From the NCBI GenBank assembly GCA_015061765.1, contig SUVZ01000252.1:1-5993 (forward strand): a stretch of DNA of 5,993 nt, written 5' to 3'. Every line of letters starts with the position of its first letter. Positions within the stretch are counted from its first letter, which is position 1. The DNA comes from Lentisphaerota bacterium. Lineage in GTDB: Bacteria; Verrucomicrobiota; Kiritimatiellia; RFP12; UBA1067. The translations under genes and the position numbers were made by a program. Positions 1 to 5,993 of this stretch are shown in pieces. The notes beneath the pieces are model-generated. The model saw only the letters and a program-made list of their open reading frames with translations. It was not told the origin of the DNA and ran no database searches.

Positions 1-1607
1 GAAAGAACCGCAATGTCGTTCTTGGAGCCGTCGCCCTGATCCTTCATGTGGAGGGTTAGCGTACGCGCGGTCGCCTTCGTGAACTCGTGTATCTCCTTTT
101 CGAATGTGGAGATGTCGCCTACGTCCATTTTTGCTTTCATTAGTATCTCAATCGTGCTGCGGGCGAGTTGACGCACCTTTTTCGAGACGGCGCCGATTCC
201 TTCAATTGCTTCGGACGATATGCGGCTGGACTGGACGCGAGAGGTCTTCCTATAGACCTTGAGCGCAAGGTCGGAGATGCGCTCTGCGTCGTTGACGCAG
301 TGCAGGAGTTCCGGGATTGCGGCGGCTTCGCGCTCCGTGAGCTTCCCGCGCGATATGCTCACGATGTAGTCGCGGATCTTGATCTGCATGTCGTCTATTT
401 CCTTTTCGGCGCGCTCGATGGAGGCTTCATCCGCCGCGGCTCTTCCCACAAGCGTATTCAGGGCGGCGGATGCGATCGTCCATGAGCGGCGCGTCATGTC
501 CGCAAGCGCCCTCGATGCCGCCTGAAGAGCAAGGCTGGGAACGGGCAACAGGTGCGGCTCGAGGGTCACGGTCCTCTGTGTGCGCCCTTCAGGGATGATG
601 CGCTTGCAGATGCGGGCGAGAATGGGTATGAAGAACGACAGTATGCACACGTTGGTGACGTTGAAGAGCGTGTGCGCCATTGCGACATGGCGACCGGGCG
701 CTTCGCCCGCGAAGGCATTGCCCTCAGCGCAGAGATTTACCAGATGGTAGAATGCCGGAGCGCATGCGCCCTTGGCGTTTGCTAACACGATCGGGAACGT
801 GCAGACCAGAATGAATGTTCCAATCGTGTTGAAAAGCGCGTGTGCGAGCGCCGTGCGGCGCGCATTGGCGTTCGTTCCGATGGAGGCGAGGGCTGCGGTG
901 ACGGTCGTGCCGATGTTGTCTCCAAGGACGATCGGAATGGCTGTCCAGATGTTTATGAGCCCGGCCTCCGCCAAGGCGATCGTAATGCCGATCGTTGCGC
1001 TGGAACTCTGCACGACCATGGTGCATATCGTTCCTACGGCTATTGCGCCGAGCACCGAAAGGATCGGCAGGAAACCTCCCGTACTGGGTGTGCAGTCGAA
1101 TTTCGAGAAGAATGCGATGAATCCGGGGTCCTTCGCGACTGCCTTGAGCTCAGTGCCCATCATTGTCATTCCTAGGAACAGCAGACCGAATCCGAGGATG
1201 GTTTTCCATGTGCCGCGCATTATGGCGCGGTGTGCGAGCATCAAGCCCGCCACGCCGACTATGATCGCCGGGAATGCCAGGTCATCCAGTTTCAGGGACA
1301 CTATCTGACCCGTTATCGTGGTACCGATGTTTGCGCCGAAGATGACGCCAATCGCCTGCGTGAGATCGAGAAGTCCGGCGTTCACGAAACCCACCGTCAT
1401 GACCGTGGTCGCGCTCGAGCTTTGGATTATTGCGGTTATCCCCGCTCCGGCGGCGATTGCCATAACACGGTTTCGCGTTATGTAGCCGAGAACGGCCTTG
1501 AGCCTGGCTCCCGCAATCTGGGTAAGCCCTTCGGACATCAGCCCCATTCCGTACACGAATATGGCGAGTCCGCCAAGTACCGTTACCAACAATTGCAACT
1601 TTTCCAT
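1..1607 (-). CDS. Na+/phosphate cotransporter family protein with C-terminal PhoU-like domain (3' end outside window)
   Basis: Translating the minus strand from the ATG at 1607-1605 gives 535 uninterrupted codons to the window edge, so only the extreme C-terminus is missing. The N-terminal half (about residues 1-340) is a string of hydrophobic segments containing the duplicated signature of the Na_Pi_cotrans family (NptA / type II NaPi). The first copy has QSSSATT at 62-68 and GANIGTT at 91-97. The second has QSSSATI at 200-206 and GDNIGTT at 229-235. In this family the paired QSSS repeats form the Na+ and phosphate binding sites in the inner membrane. From about residue 360 the protein is soluble, charged and helical, as expected for a fused PhoU-like domain, which is usual in bacterial members of roughly 540-600 residues. 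The start is supported by AAGGA at 1619-1615, seven nucleotides before the ATG, and by an in-frame stop upstream with no other ATG between. Family assignment is firm. Whether it imports phosphate, exports it or mainly senses it cannot be read from sequence. Confidence 0.95.
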   Translation of the reverse strand, partial: MEKLQLLVTVLGGLAIFVYGMGLMSEGLTQIAGARLKAVLGYITRNRVMAIAAGAGITAIIQSSSATTVMTVGFVNAGLLDLTQAIGVIFGANIGTTITGQIVSLKLDDLAFPAIIVGVAGLMLAHRAIMRGTWKTILGFGLLFLGMTMMGTELKAVAKDPGFIAFFSKFDCTPSTGGFLPILSVLGAIAVGTICTMVVQSSSATIGITIALAEAGLINIWTAIPIVLGDNIGTTVTAALASIGTNANARRTALAHALFNTIGTFILVCTFPIVLANAKGACAPAFYHLVNLCAEGNAFAGEAPGRHVAMAHTLFNVTNVCILSFFIPILARICKRIIPEGRTQRTVTLEPHLLPVPSLALQAASRALADMTRRSWTIASAALNTLVGRAAADEASIERAEKEIDDMQIKIRDYIVSISRGKLTEREAAAIPELLHCVNDAERISDLALKVYRKTSRVQSSRISSEAIEGIGAVSKKVRQLARSTIEILMKAKMDVGDISTFEKEIHEFTKATARTLTLHMKDQGDGSKNDIAVL

Positions 1608-1651
1608 TTCACTTTCCTTTTCGTTGCGTCTTCTGTTCTCTTTTGATTTGC

Positions 1652-1664
1652 CGCATATTATGCG
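1652..1664. repeat. 13-bp palindrome overlapping the candidate -10
   Basis: CGCATA at 1652-1657 and TATGCG at 1659-1664 are perfect inverted arms around a single T. The element covers the -10-like hexamer proposed for the transporter gene, so it could be a small operator. It could also be chance symmetry in an AT-rich spacer. Confidence 0.35.
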
Positions 1665-1688
1665 CTTTTGATGTTAGAGAACTGTTAG
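1657..1688 (-). promoter_or_regulatory. Candidate Pho-box-like promoter of the Na+/Pi cotransporter gene
   Basis: On the minus strand, CTAACA occurs at 1688-1683 and again at 1677-1672, an exact 11-bp period with a 5-nt gap. Nine nucleotides after the second copy comes CATAAT at 1662-1657, a 4-5/6-type match to a -10 hexamer. Known Pho boxes have this geometry: paired 6-7 bp direct repeats with an 11-bp period, replacing the -35 element, with the -10 about 10 bp further on (TTAACA-like units in Bacillus, CTGTCA-like units in Enterobacteria). A transcript would start near 1650 and leave a 5' leader of about 40 nt before the AAGGA ribosome site at 1619-1615. The gene context (phosphate transporter with PhoU domain) makes phosphate control plausible, but with only two repeat units this remains inference. 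Confidence 0.4.
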
Positions 1689-1747
1689 ACAATTGGAAAA
1701 TATTGCCGATGTTGAATTGGAGTTCTGTCTTCAGCCTATGCAAAAGT

Positions 1748-1780
1748 GTTCAACTGCACATACGTTCGAACTGCATATAC
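1748..1780. repeat. Imperfect tandem direct repeat, two units of 16-17 bp
   Basis: On the plus strand GTTCAACTGCACATAC (1748-1763) is followed directly by GTTCGAACTGCATATAC (1764-1780). The units differ by one inserted G and one C/T change. The shared AACTGC cores are 17 bp apart. The repeat lies about 140-170 bp upstream of the transporter start and 60 bp upstream of the proposed Pho-box-like pair. It could be a paired regulator site or a local duplication. No known site was recognised. Confidence 0.5.
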
Positions 1781-1896
1781 ATTTGAATGTCTTCATAGAC
1801 TTGGGTAAACTGAGAAATATGCTTGACGGAAATAGGATGCCTTGATTTTTGTGGTTCACAGATGTTCTTGGCTCGGCGGCATCGGATTCGCTTCAG

Positions 1897-4800
1897 CTAT
1901 TTTCTTCTGAACAGCGGGGCGGCGATGCGCTGAAGCGTCTCGTTCTGGCGGATGCGGTCCATAGTGAGGCTTGCGTCGCACTGGTACGCCTGAATGATCG
2001 CGCGCTGCGCCTCCGTGACCTGTGAGAGCGCGTCCTTGGCGACTGCGGCGGCGAGCCATGCCTCAGCGTCCTTGGGCTGCACACGGAGATATTCGTTGAG
2101 CTGTGCGTTCGCCTCTGCCGTCATTCCGCCTTCTACAAGCGTCATGGCTAGATCCTTGCGGAGATGCGGCGGCGCGTTCGGCGGCAACCGGTCCAGCGCG
2201 CGCTTTGCCGCCTGGGCCGCGTCTCCGCGCTGGCCGCACTGCGCATAAATCTGCGCACCGCGGTAGAGGCATTCGAAGTTGATGTCCTTTGATTCCAATG
2301 CCTTCTTCGTGAAGCCGCGTGCGGCGGCGGTCTGTCCGAGCTGCAGGTAACATCCGGCGAGGATTATCGACTCAGTCGCGGATATCTGACCCTTTGCCAC
2401 TTTTGCCTGGAGCATCGATATCTGTTCTGTAATCTGGCGCATGCGCTCCATGTATCCGCGCATGGGCTTTACGCGGGAGTTGTTGGGGTCGACACGGTCG
2501 GTGTAGTCGAGAATGTCCTCGACTACGTTCCACTTGCGCATGGGCATCAGCACCTCCTGAATGTACCGGAAGCTCGCTTCCGGCGAGGCGGGATAGAGGA
2601 GCACCGCCTCGCGGAACGCCTGCTCCGCCTCGCGGTAGCGTCCCGTATGCGAATAGAGTCCGGCGATTGCGGCGCGGAGCTTGGAGAAGCTCTTCTGGGC
2701 GGGGAAGTCGCGGCGGAACGCCTTGTCCTTGAGAAGACGGCGCACATACCAGTCCCAGAAGTCCTCGTCGTTCTGGAGAATCTGCGGCGTGAGGGGGTTC
2801 TTGTCCTTGTTGATCTTCATGATCAGGCCGTGAGGCGAAAGGTAGGGGTACATCCACTGGATGACGTACGACTCCTCCACGTAGAACGCATGGCGCAGAC
2901 GCTCATGGTCGAACATCATCTTGGTGAGGATGCCGTTGATCTCCATGACGCCGAGCGCGCCTGTGACCTGGACGCGTCCGTTTTCGATCTTGAGGTCTGC
3001 GTTCGCGTTGCGCTTGCCGCTCTGGACCTCCTCGACATACACCTGGAAGGATTCGGCGGAGTCTTCCTTCGACGGAATCCAGATTTCGTCGCCGTACAGG
3101 TCGCGTTCGACGCTCATGTAAGTGTCGTCGGCGAGCGCGTTCTGCGTGATGAGATACACGTCCGGACGGAAGTTAGCCGAATAGATCATGTAGGTGGGGA
3201 CGAAACGCCCCGGATCCGTGCCTCCGAAGAAGATGGAGTGCGGCTCCATGGATGGCGGCCAGAGCGGATTGGGAAGCGGTTCTTCGTCCGCAAGAAGCTC
3301 GTCGCGGATTTCCTCCGCGCCGTCCAGCTGCCATGCGCCGAACTGCCAGCCGAAGGTATGTCCGTTCTGCTCTGCGGAACCGAGTTCGAATACGAGACGG
3401 TCGTTCGTGTAGTTCTCGTATATCGGGATGAGCGACGTCGAGAGCATCAGGAGGCAGAGAAGGTGAATGAGCCACTTCGGCACGATGCGTGCGCCGGAGC
3501 CTTCCGAATCATCGGATTCGGCGGCGGACCGCGTCGCCTTGTTGAACAGCCTGTTCCACAGCAGAACGGCGAACTTGGCGCCGAAGACCAGGCCATAGCC
3601 GATCCAGAGCGCGAACATGCCGTGCGAGGAGATGAACTTCACCTTCTGGATGAAGCCGTCCTGCACGTCGCCCTTGGTGTTCGCGAGTGCGATGAGAAGG
3701 ACGGACATCACGAGGAAGCAGCTTCCGATGCCGGCGAGCCAGCTGTACCATGTGCGGCGGTGCTCCTTGCGCGTGAAGATGTGTCCGAGCGGGAAGGAGG
3801 CGAGCGCGACGGCCATGAGGACGGCGGTGAACTGCGTACGCAGGTCCTTCACGTAGAACCCGAGTTCATGCAGGAAGTGGAGCGAAAACACGTCGCCCAT
3901 CTTGATGGCTTCGTACTGTCCGCGCGTGATGGCGTGCTTGAAGCCTTCCCATGTGCGTGGATAACCCCAGTTCATCGGAGGGTTGCGCAGGTCGGACACG
4001 ATCGGCATGTATGCGTAGAAGGATACGCCGAGTTCGGCAAGGAATGTCGCGACGGCCATGGAGCGTCCGTTCGGAAGCGCCACGAATGCGAGCCCGAGGA
4101 CGAGGAAGTTCCAGATTATCGGCCAGATGAACCACCAGCTGTGCGGATTGGTAAGTCCATTCATCGATCCCTTTTCGAGAAGCACGAACGTCGTGAGCTG
4201 AACCGCCGCCACGGGAACGGCATAGGCGAGTCCGCGCGGGGTTTTCCATACGAGCGCGAAAAGCGCGGTTAGACCGGCGATGAGCAGGATGTTTGCCTTG
4301 AGGAAGGAATAGGGTACGCCACGGTAGCCTGCGGCGTCAGCGGACGGACCGCTTGCGGCAACAATAAGCGCGATGAGTCCGCATGCTCCGGCGGCGCCTA
4401 TCCAACGCCAGTCCTTCTTCTCGGTGTTGAACGCGAATCCGAGCGAGCAGACTACGGCTGCGAGCAGAAATGCGCCGATCCATGCGTATTTGGCGGGATT
4501 CAGAAGCGGGGCGACGAGCTGCTCGTGCGCGCCGTTCCATTCGGCCTGTCCGGCGAACACCGTCGCGGCAAGGAGTACGAGCCCTACACCGGTGAAACCA
4601 ATCTGCCGCCATGCCCTGCGCACGAACGGTGCGACGGCCACGCATGCGCATCCTGCCCAGAGGAAGATTTCGTTCGGACAGGACTCCGTCTTCAAAACAG
4701 GCTCGAACTTGTTGATCACGTCCGCACTCATGTACGCATTGGCGCGGAGCATGCAGCCGATCTTGAGCAGCATGTAGGTGAGACCTATTGGTATGAGGAT

Positions 4801-5505
4801 GAGAACCGTGTCGCGGAACAGTTTCAGGTCCTTGAGCGCGATGATGACCGCGATCGGCACGGCGGCAAGAAGGAGCACCTGATAGTTGGTGAGACCGAGA
4901 CCGAACACGAATGCCGTGAGCCACAGGATCTTGTCGGACGGCTGTTTCATCCAGCGGTAGGAGAGAAGAAACACCCACATGAGGAATAGGGCGTTGAGCG
5001 AATAAACCTCCACGATTGTGGACTGCGACCACATCACGGGCGAGAACGCGAACACGAGAGCCGCGCCGACGCCGCCGGAGAACGCGAAGAGGGAGTTCGG
5101 CGTCAGCTTGCCGTGGCTGTCGTTCGCATCGTCGGACTGCTGCATCATGTCCATGCTCGAGCGGCATACAAGCATGGCGGTGCATCCGGCCGCGAACGCG
5201 CCGGTCACGGCGGAGAATAGCGACATCGCCCATGCCGGAGTCGGGTGGCCCATGTATGTGACCCATGAGAACAGACGGCAGAAAATCCAGCCGCACAGAG
5301 TCCAGAACGGATACCCCGGAGGATGCGGAACGCCGAGATGGTCGGCGGCAGTCGCGAGCTCTCCGGAGTCCTCCAGTCCGACGGAAGGTCCAAGTGTAAA
5401 GAAATAGACGAGAAATGCGGCGATCGTTGCGGACCAGAATGCCGCCCAGTCGATTTTCGAGAAGAATTTACGCCTTGTTCCTGCGCCAAGATTCTGTTCG
5501 TTCAT
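1897..5505 (-). CDS. DUF2723/TMEM260-like GT-C membrane glycosyltransferase with TPR-like C-terminus
   Basis: The product is 1202 residues from the ATG at 5505-5503. Residues about 20-695 contain some 18-20 hydrophobic segments. Right after the first one comes LEDSGE at 44-49, then GVPHPPGYP at 58-66, the hallmark of DUF2723 (PF11028, TMEM260-like). A second family block, RNPPMNWGYP, starts near residue 507 and is followed by TRGQY. In GT-C enzymes an acidic residue in the first extracytoplasmic loop is catalytic, so D46 or E49 are the candidates. Eukaryotic TMEM260 is a protein O-mannosyltransferase; bacterial members are thought to glycosylate exported proteins from a lipid-linked sugar, though donor and acceptor are unknown here. 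Residues about 696-1202 are soluble and, by topology, probably periplasmic. FGGTDPGRF lies near 760, and TPR-like helical pairs at about 941-977 and 1045-1176. An ATG further upstream at 5556 would add 17 residues, but it lies inside an inverted repeat and upstream of the likely promoter -10, while 5505 has AGGAG at 5520-5516. The neighbouring transporter does not suggest a shared pathway. Confidence 0.88.
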   Translation of the reverse strand: MNEQNLGAGTRRKFFSKIDWAAFWSATIAAFLVYFFTLGPSVGLEDSGELATAADHLGVPHPPGYPFWTLCGWIFCRLFSWVTYMGHPTPAWAMSLFSAVTGAFAAGCTAMLVCRSSMDMMQQSDDANDSHGKLTPNSLFAFSGGVGAALVFAFSPVMWSQSTIVEVYSLNALFLMWVFLLSYRWMKQPSDKILWLTAFVFGLGLTNYQVLLLAAVPIAVIIALKDLKLFRDTVLILIPIGLTYMLLKIGCMLRANAYMSADVINKFEPVLKTESCPNEIFLWAGCACVAVAPFVRRAWRQIGFTGVGLVLLAATVFAGQAEWNGAHEQLVAPLLNPAKYAWIGAFLLAAVVCSLGFAFNTEKKDWRWIGAAGACGLIALIVAASGPSADAAGYRGVPYSFLKANILLIAGLTALFALVWKTPRGLAYAVPVAAVQLTTFVLLEKGSMNGLTNPHSWWFIWPIIWNFLVLGLAFVALPNGRSMAVATFLAELGVSFYAYMPIVSDLRNPPMNWGYPRTWEGFKHAITRGQYEAIKMGDVFSLHFLHELGFYVKDLRTQFTAVLMAVALASFPLGHIFTRKEHRRTWYSWLAGIGSCFLVMSVLLIALANTKGDVQDGFIQKVKFISSHGMFALWIGYGLVFGAKFAVLLWNRLFNKATRSAAESDDSEGSGARIVPKWLIHLLCLLMLSTSLIPIYENYTNDRLVFELGSAEQNGHTFGWQFGAWQLDGAEEIRDELLADEEPLPNPLWPPSMEPHSIFFGGTDPGRFVPTYMIYSANFRPDVYLITQNALADDTYMSVERDLYGDEIWIPSKEDSAESFQVYVEEVQSGKRNANADLKIENGRVQVTGALGVMEINGILTKMMFDHERLRHAFYVEESYVIQWMYPYLSPHGLIMKINKDKNPLTPQILQNDEDFWDWYVRRLLKDKAFRRDFPAQKSFSKLRAAIAGLYSHTGRYREAEQAFREAVLLYPASPEASFRYIQEVLMPMRKWNVVEDILDYTDRVDPNNSRVKPMRGYMERMRQITEQISMLQAKVAKGQISATESIILAGCYLQLGQTAAARGFTKKALESKDINFECLYRGAQIYAQCGQRGDAAQAAKRALDRLPPNAPPHLRKDLAMTLVEGGMTAEANAQLNEYLRVQPKDAEAWLAAAVAKDALSQVTEAQRAIIQAYQCDASLTMDRIRQNETLQRIAAPLFRRK

Positions 5506-5515
5506 GTACACAATA

Positions 5516-5520
5516 CTCCT
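5516..5520 (-). promoter_or_regulatory. Ribosome binding site deciding the start of the DUF2723-like gene
   Basis: AGGAG on the minus strand sits 10 nt upstream of the ATG at 5505. This spacing is slightly long but workable. It favours this start over the in-frame ATG at 5556, which has no purine-rich site before it. An in-frame GTG two codons upstream of the chosen ATG would be only 4 nt from AGGAG and is less likely. Confidence 0.65.
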
Positions 5521-5539
5521 GTGGAAAAATTTAGCGAGC

Positions 5540-5548
5540 ATTCTACCA
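5540..5548 (-). promoter_or_regulatory. Extended -10 promoter for the DUF2723-like gene
   Basis: The minus strand reads TGGTAGAAT from 5548 to 5540, matching the extended -10 pattern TGnTATAAT with one mismatch. No good -35 lies 16-18 bp upstream, which suits an extended -10 promoter or one helped by an activator. Initiation near 5533 would leave a leader of about 28 nt that includes the AGGAG site. The upstream edge of the -10 touches the long inverted repeat. Confidence 0.45.
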
Positions 5549-5587
5549 TATCGCAACCTTTAATAGAAGCGTAAAGGTTGCGATATG
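5547..5587. repeat. Perfect inverted repeat, 16-bp arms with 9-nt spacer (candidate operator)
   Basis: CATATCGCAACCTTTA at 5547-5562 is matched exactly by its reverse complement at 5572-5587, with nine nucleotides (5563-5571) between. Symmetry ends at the next base on both sides. The element occupies roughly -15 to -55 relative to the inferred start of the DUF2723-like transcript. That is where an operator or activator site would sit, and it lies in the gap before a possible divergent gene. No T run follows either arm directly, so an intrinsic terminator is unlikely. It could instead be a dispersed palindromic element. The symmetry is certain; the function is inferred. Confidence 0.75.
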
Positions 5588-5623
5588 AAGTTTGTACAAC
5601 CTGCATCCGCTATATTCCAGCTG

Positions 5624-5682
5624 CCACATTTTGTCTTTGGTTGAACTTTACTTCCATCCACATTTGATCTTTGGTCGACTTT
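5624..5682. repeat. Imperfect direct repeat, about 25 bp units with 34-bp period
   Basis: CCACATTTTGTCTTTGGT at 5624-5641 recurs as CCACATTTGATCTTTGGT at 5658-5675. The similarity continues into TGAACTTT and CGACTTT, for about 22 of 26 aligned positions. Both copies lie in the AT-rich gap upstream of the DUF2723-like gene. They may be paired regulator sites, or the trace of a local duplication. Confidence 0.6.
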
Positions 5683-5821
5683 TGCAGGTGGATAAATACT
5701 TTCTTTACATCGAATGTTTCCCGCAATTTGCCATAACAGCAAACAAGCGAACAGAAAAAACAGTCCATATTTGCCGCGAACTAGTCCGAACCATATTCTC
5801 ATTGACTTCGCGATATGGGTC

Positions 5822-5993
5822 ATGAGGCGCAGGATAGACCTTCATCTGCACCGTCTGCGCCGTCCGTCGTACTACGAGGCTGAGCGTGCGAGAAGGCTTG
5901 GCCTTACGGAGGAGCGCAGGCGCATCCGCAGGCGCACCACTCTCAATCCATGCCCCACGGCCGGACAGCTCAGGGATGCGTTTCTCCATGCCC
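5822..5993 (+). CDS. Possible start of a divergent arginine-rich hypothetical protein (3' end outside window)
   Basis: From the ATG at 5822 the plus strand is open for 57 codons to the window edge. The peptide begins MRRRIDLHLHRL; 16 of its 57 residues are Arg. It ends NPCPTAGQLRDAFLHA, which looks like the start of a structured helix. The sharp change from AT-rich spacer to GC-rich sequence coincides with this ATG and supports a gene start here. The frame stays open upstream to an ATG at 5714, but that part has spacer-like composition. Against it: there is no clear ribosome site, 7 of 16 Arg codons are AGG or AGA (more than in the two large genes), and the opposite strand is also open through the same bases (a frame ending at 5705, running back beyond 5989). 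I do not recognise the protein, and the coding strand is uncertain. Confidence 0.35.
   Translation, partial: MRRRIDLHLHRLRRPSYYEAERARRLGLTEERRRIRRRTTLNPCPTAGQLRDAFLHA
5915..5936. repeat. Perfect 10-bp direct repeat, 12-bp period
   Basis: CGCAGGCGCA occurs at 5915-5924 and 5927-5936 with TC between. Because the period is a multiple of three, it encodes a repeated Arg-rich stretch on the plus strand or an Ala-Asp/Pro-Ala stretch on the minus strand. It probably reflects a small tandem duplication in a low-complexity coding segment. Confidence 0.5.

Larger units (their letters stand above)
1608..1896. other. AT-rich intergenic region between the two minus-strand genes
   Basis: This 289-bp gap is visibly more AT-rich than the flanking genes and has no convincing reading frame on either strand. 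It lies downstream of the glycosyltransferase-like gene and upstream of the transporter gene. No GC-rich hairpin followed by a T run is seen after the stop at 1897, so how the upstream transcript ends is unclear. The half next to the transporter contains a Pho-box-like repeat pair and a -10-like hexamer. The middle holds a 17-bp-period imperfect tandem repeat. This supports separate transcription of the transporter gene rather than an operon. Confidence 0.8.
5506..5821. other. AT-rich intergenic region upstream of the DUF2723-like gene
   Basis: This stretch has lower GC than its flanks. It contains the ribosome site, extended -10, long inverted repeat and 34-bp-period direct repeat listed separately. 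Several short frames are open across it, including minus-strand frames with a hydrophobic stretch encoded around 5730-5765, but none has a ribosome site or consistent coding composition. GC content rises abruptly near 5820, where a plus-strand ATG begins. No convincing plus-strand promoter with both elements was found. Confidence 0.6.

Noticed and set aside
168..1646. Several overlapping plus-strand and minus-strand frames across the transporter region
   Set aside because: The minus-strand transporter frame is open throughout and carries both QSSS repeats and a PhoU-like domain. The others overlap it and lack ribosome sites or motifs.
1789..1800. Small hairpin GTCT-TCAT-AGAC as a terminator after the DUF2723-like gene
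   Set aside because: The 4-bp stem is too short, there is no T run, and it lies about 100 nt beyond the stop codon.
2647..4272. A 541-codon plus-strand open frame inside the DUF2723-like gene
   Set aside because: It lies wholly antisense to a gene with clear family motifs. Its product is dominated by Val, Glu, Arg, His and Asp with no recognisable domain, as expected for the mirror of GC-rich codons.
5506..5556. Longer N-terminus for the DUF2723-like protein starting at 5556
   Set aside because: That ATG falls inside the inverted repeat and upstream of the inferred -10, with no ribosome site, while the ATG at 5505 has AGGAG before it and starts just ahead of the first membrane segment.
5547..5587. 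Reading the long inverted repeat as an intrinsic terminator
   Set aside because: Neither side has an immediate T run, the arms are AT-rich, and the element lies upstream of a start codon, not downstream of a gene.
5560..5823. Minus-strand frame of 87 codons with a signal-like hydrophobic stretch
   Set aside because: It has no ribosome site, its second half reads through the direct and inverted repeats, and the composition is that of AT-rich spacer. The hydrophobic run is what T-rich sequence encodes by chance.

Overview
The window carries two substantial genes, both on the minus strand, and a probable fragment of a third gene at the right edge. The coding parts are moderately GC-rich, and the two gaps between genes are clearly more AT-rich. 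A very large DUF2723/TMEM260-like membrane glycosyltransferase with a TPR tail, next to a Na+/phosphate symporter with a PhoU tail, fits an uncultivated bacterium of the PVC group (Kiritimatiellota, Lentisphaerota or Verrucomicrobiota). That assignment is an inference from protein architecture and is not proven here.

Layout from left to right. Positions 1-1607 (minus) encode a Na+/Pi cotransporter family protein with its extreme C-terminus cut off by the window edge. Positions 1608-1896 are a non-coding gap holding its likely control region: a Pho-box-like pair of CTAACA repeats 11 bp apart, set 9 nt upstream of a -10-like hexamer, and further upstream a 17-bp-period imperfect tandem repeat. 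Positions 1897-5505 (minus) encode a 1202-residue polytopic GT-C type glycosyltransferase-like protein with about 18-20 membrane segments, a catalytic-type DSGE motif in its first loop, a large soluble C-terminal part and TPR-like repeats. Positions 5506-5821 are a second AT-rich gap with a perfect 16-bp-arm inverted repeat touching an extended -10 promoter for the glycosyltransferase gene, and a 34-bp-period imperfect direct repeat. From 5822 a possible divergent, arginine-rich gene runs off the right edge on the plus strand.

The two complete or near-complete genes do not form an obvious operon. They are separated by 289 bp, and the transporter appears to have its own promoter. One handles phosphate uptake or phosphate signalling, the other probably glycosylates envelope or exported proteins. 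I see no IS element, CRISPR array, tRNA, rRNA or defence system. The most interesting signals are regulatory: the long palindrome before the glycosyltransferase gene and the Pho-box-like element before the transporter.
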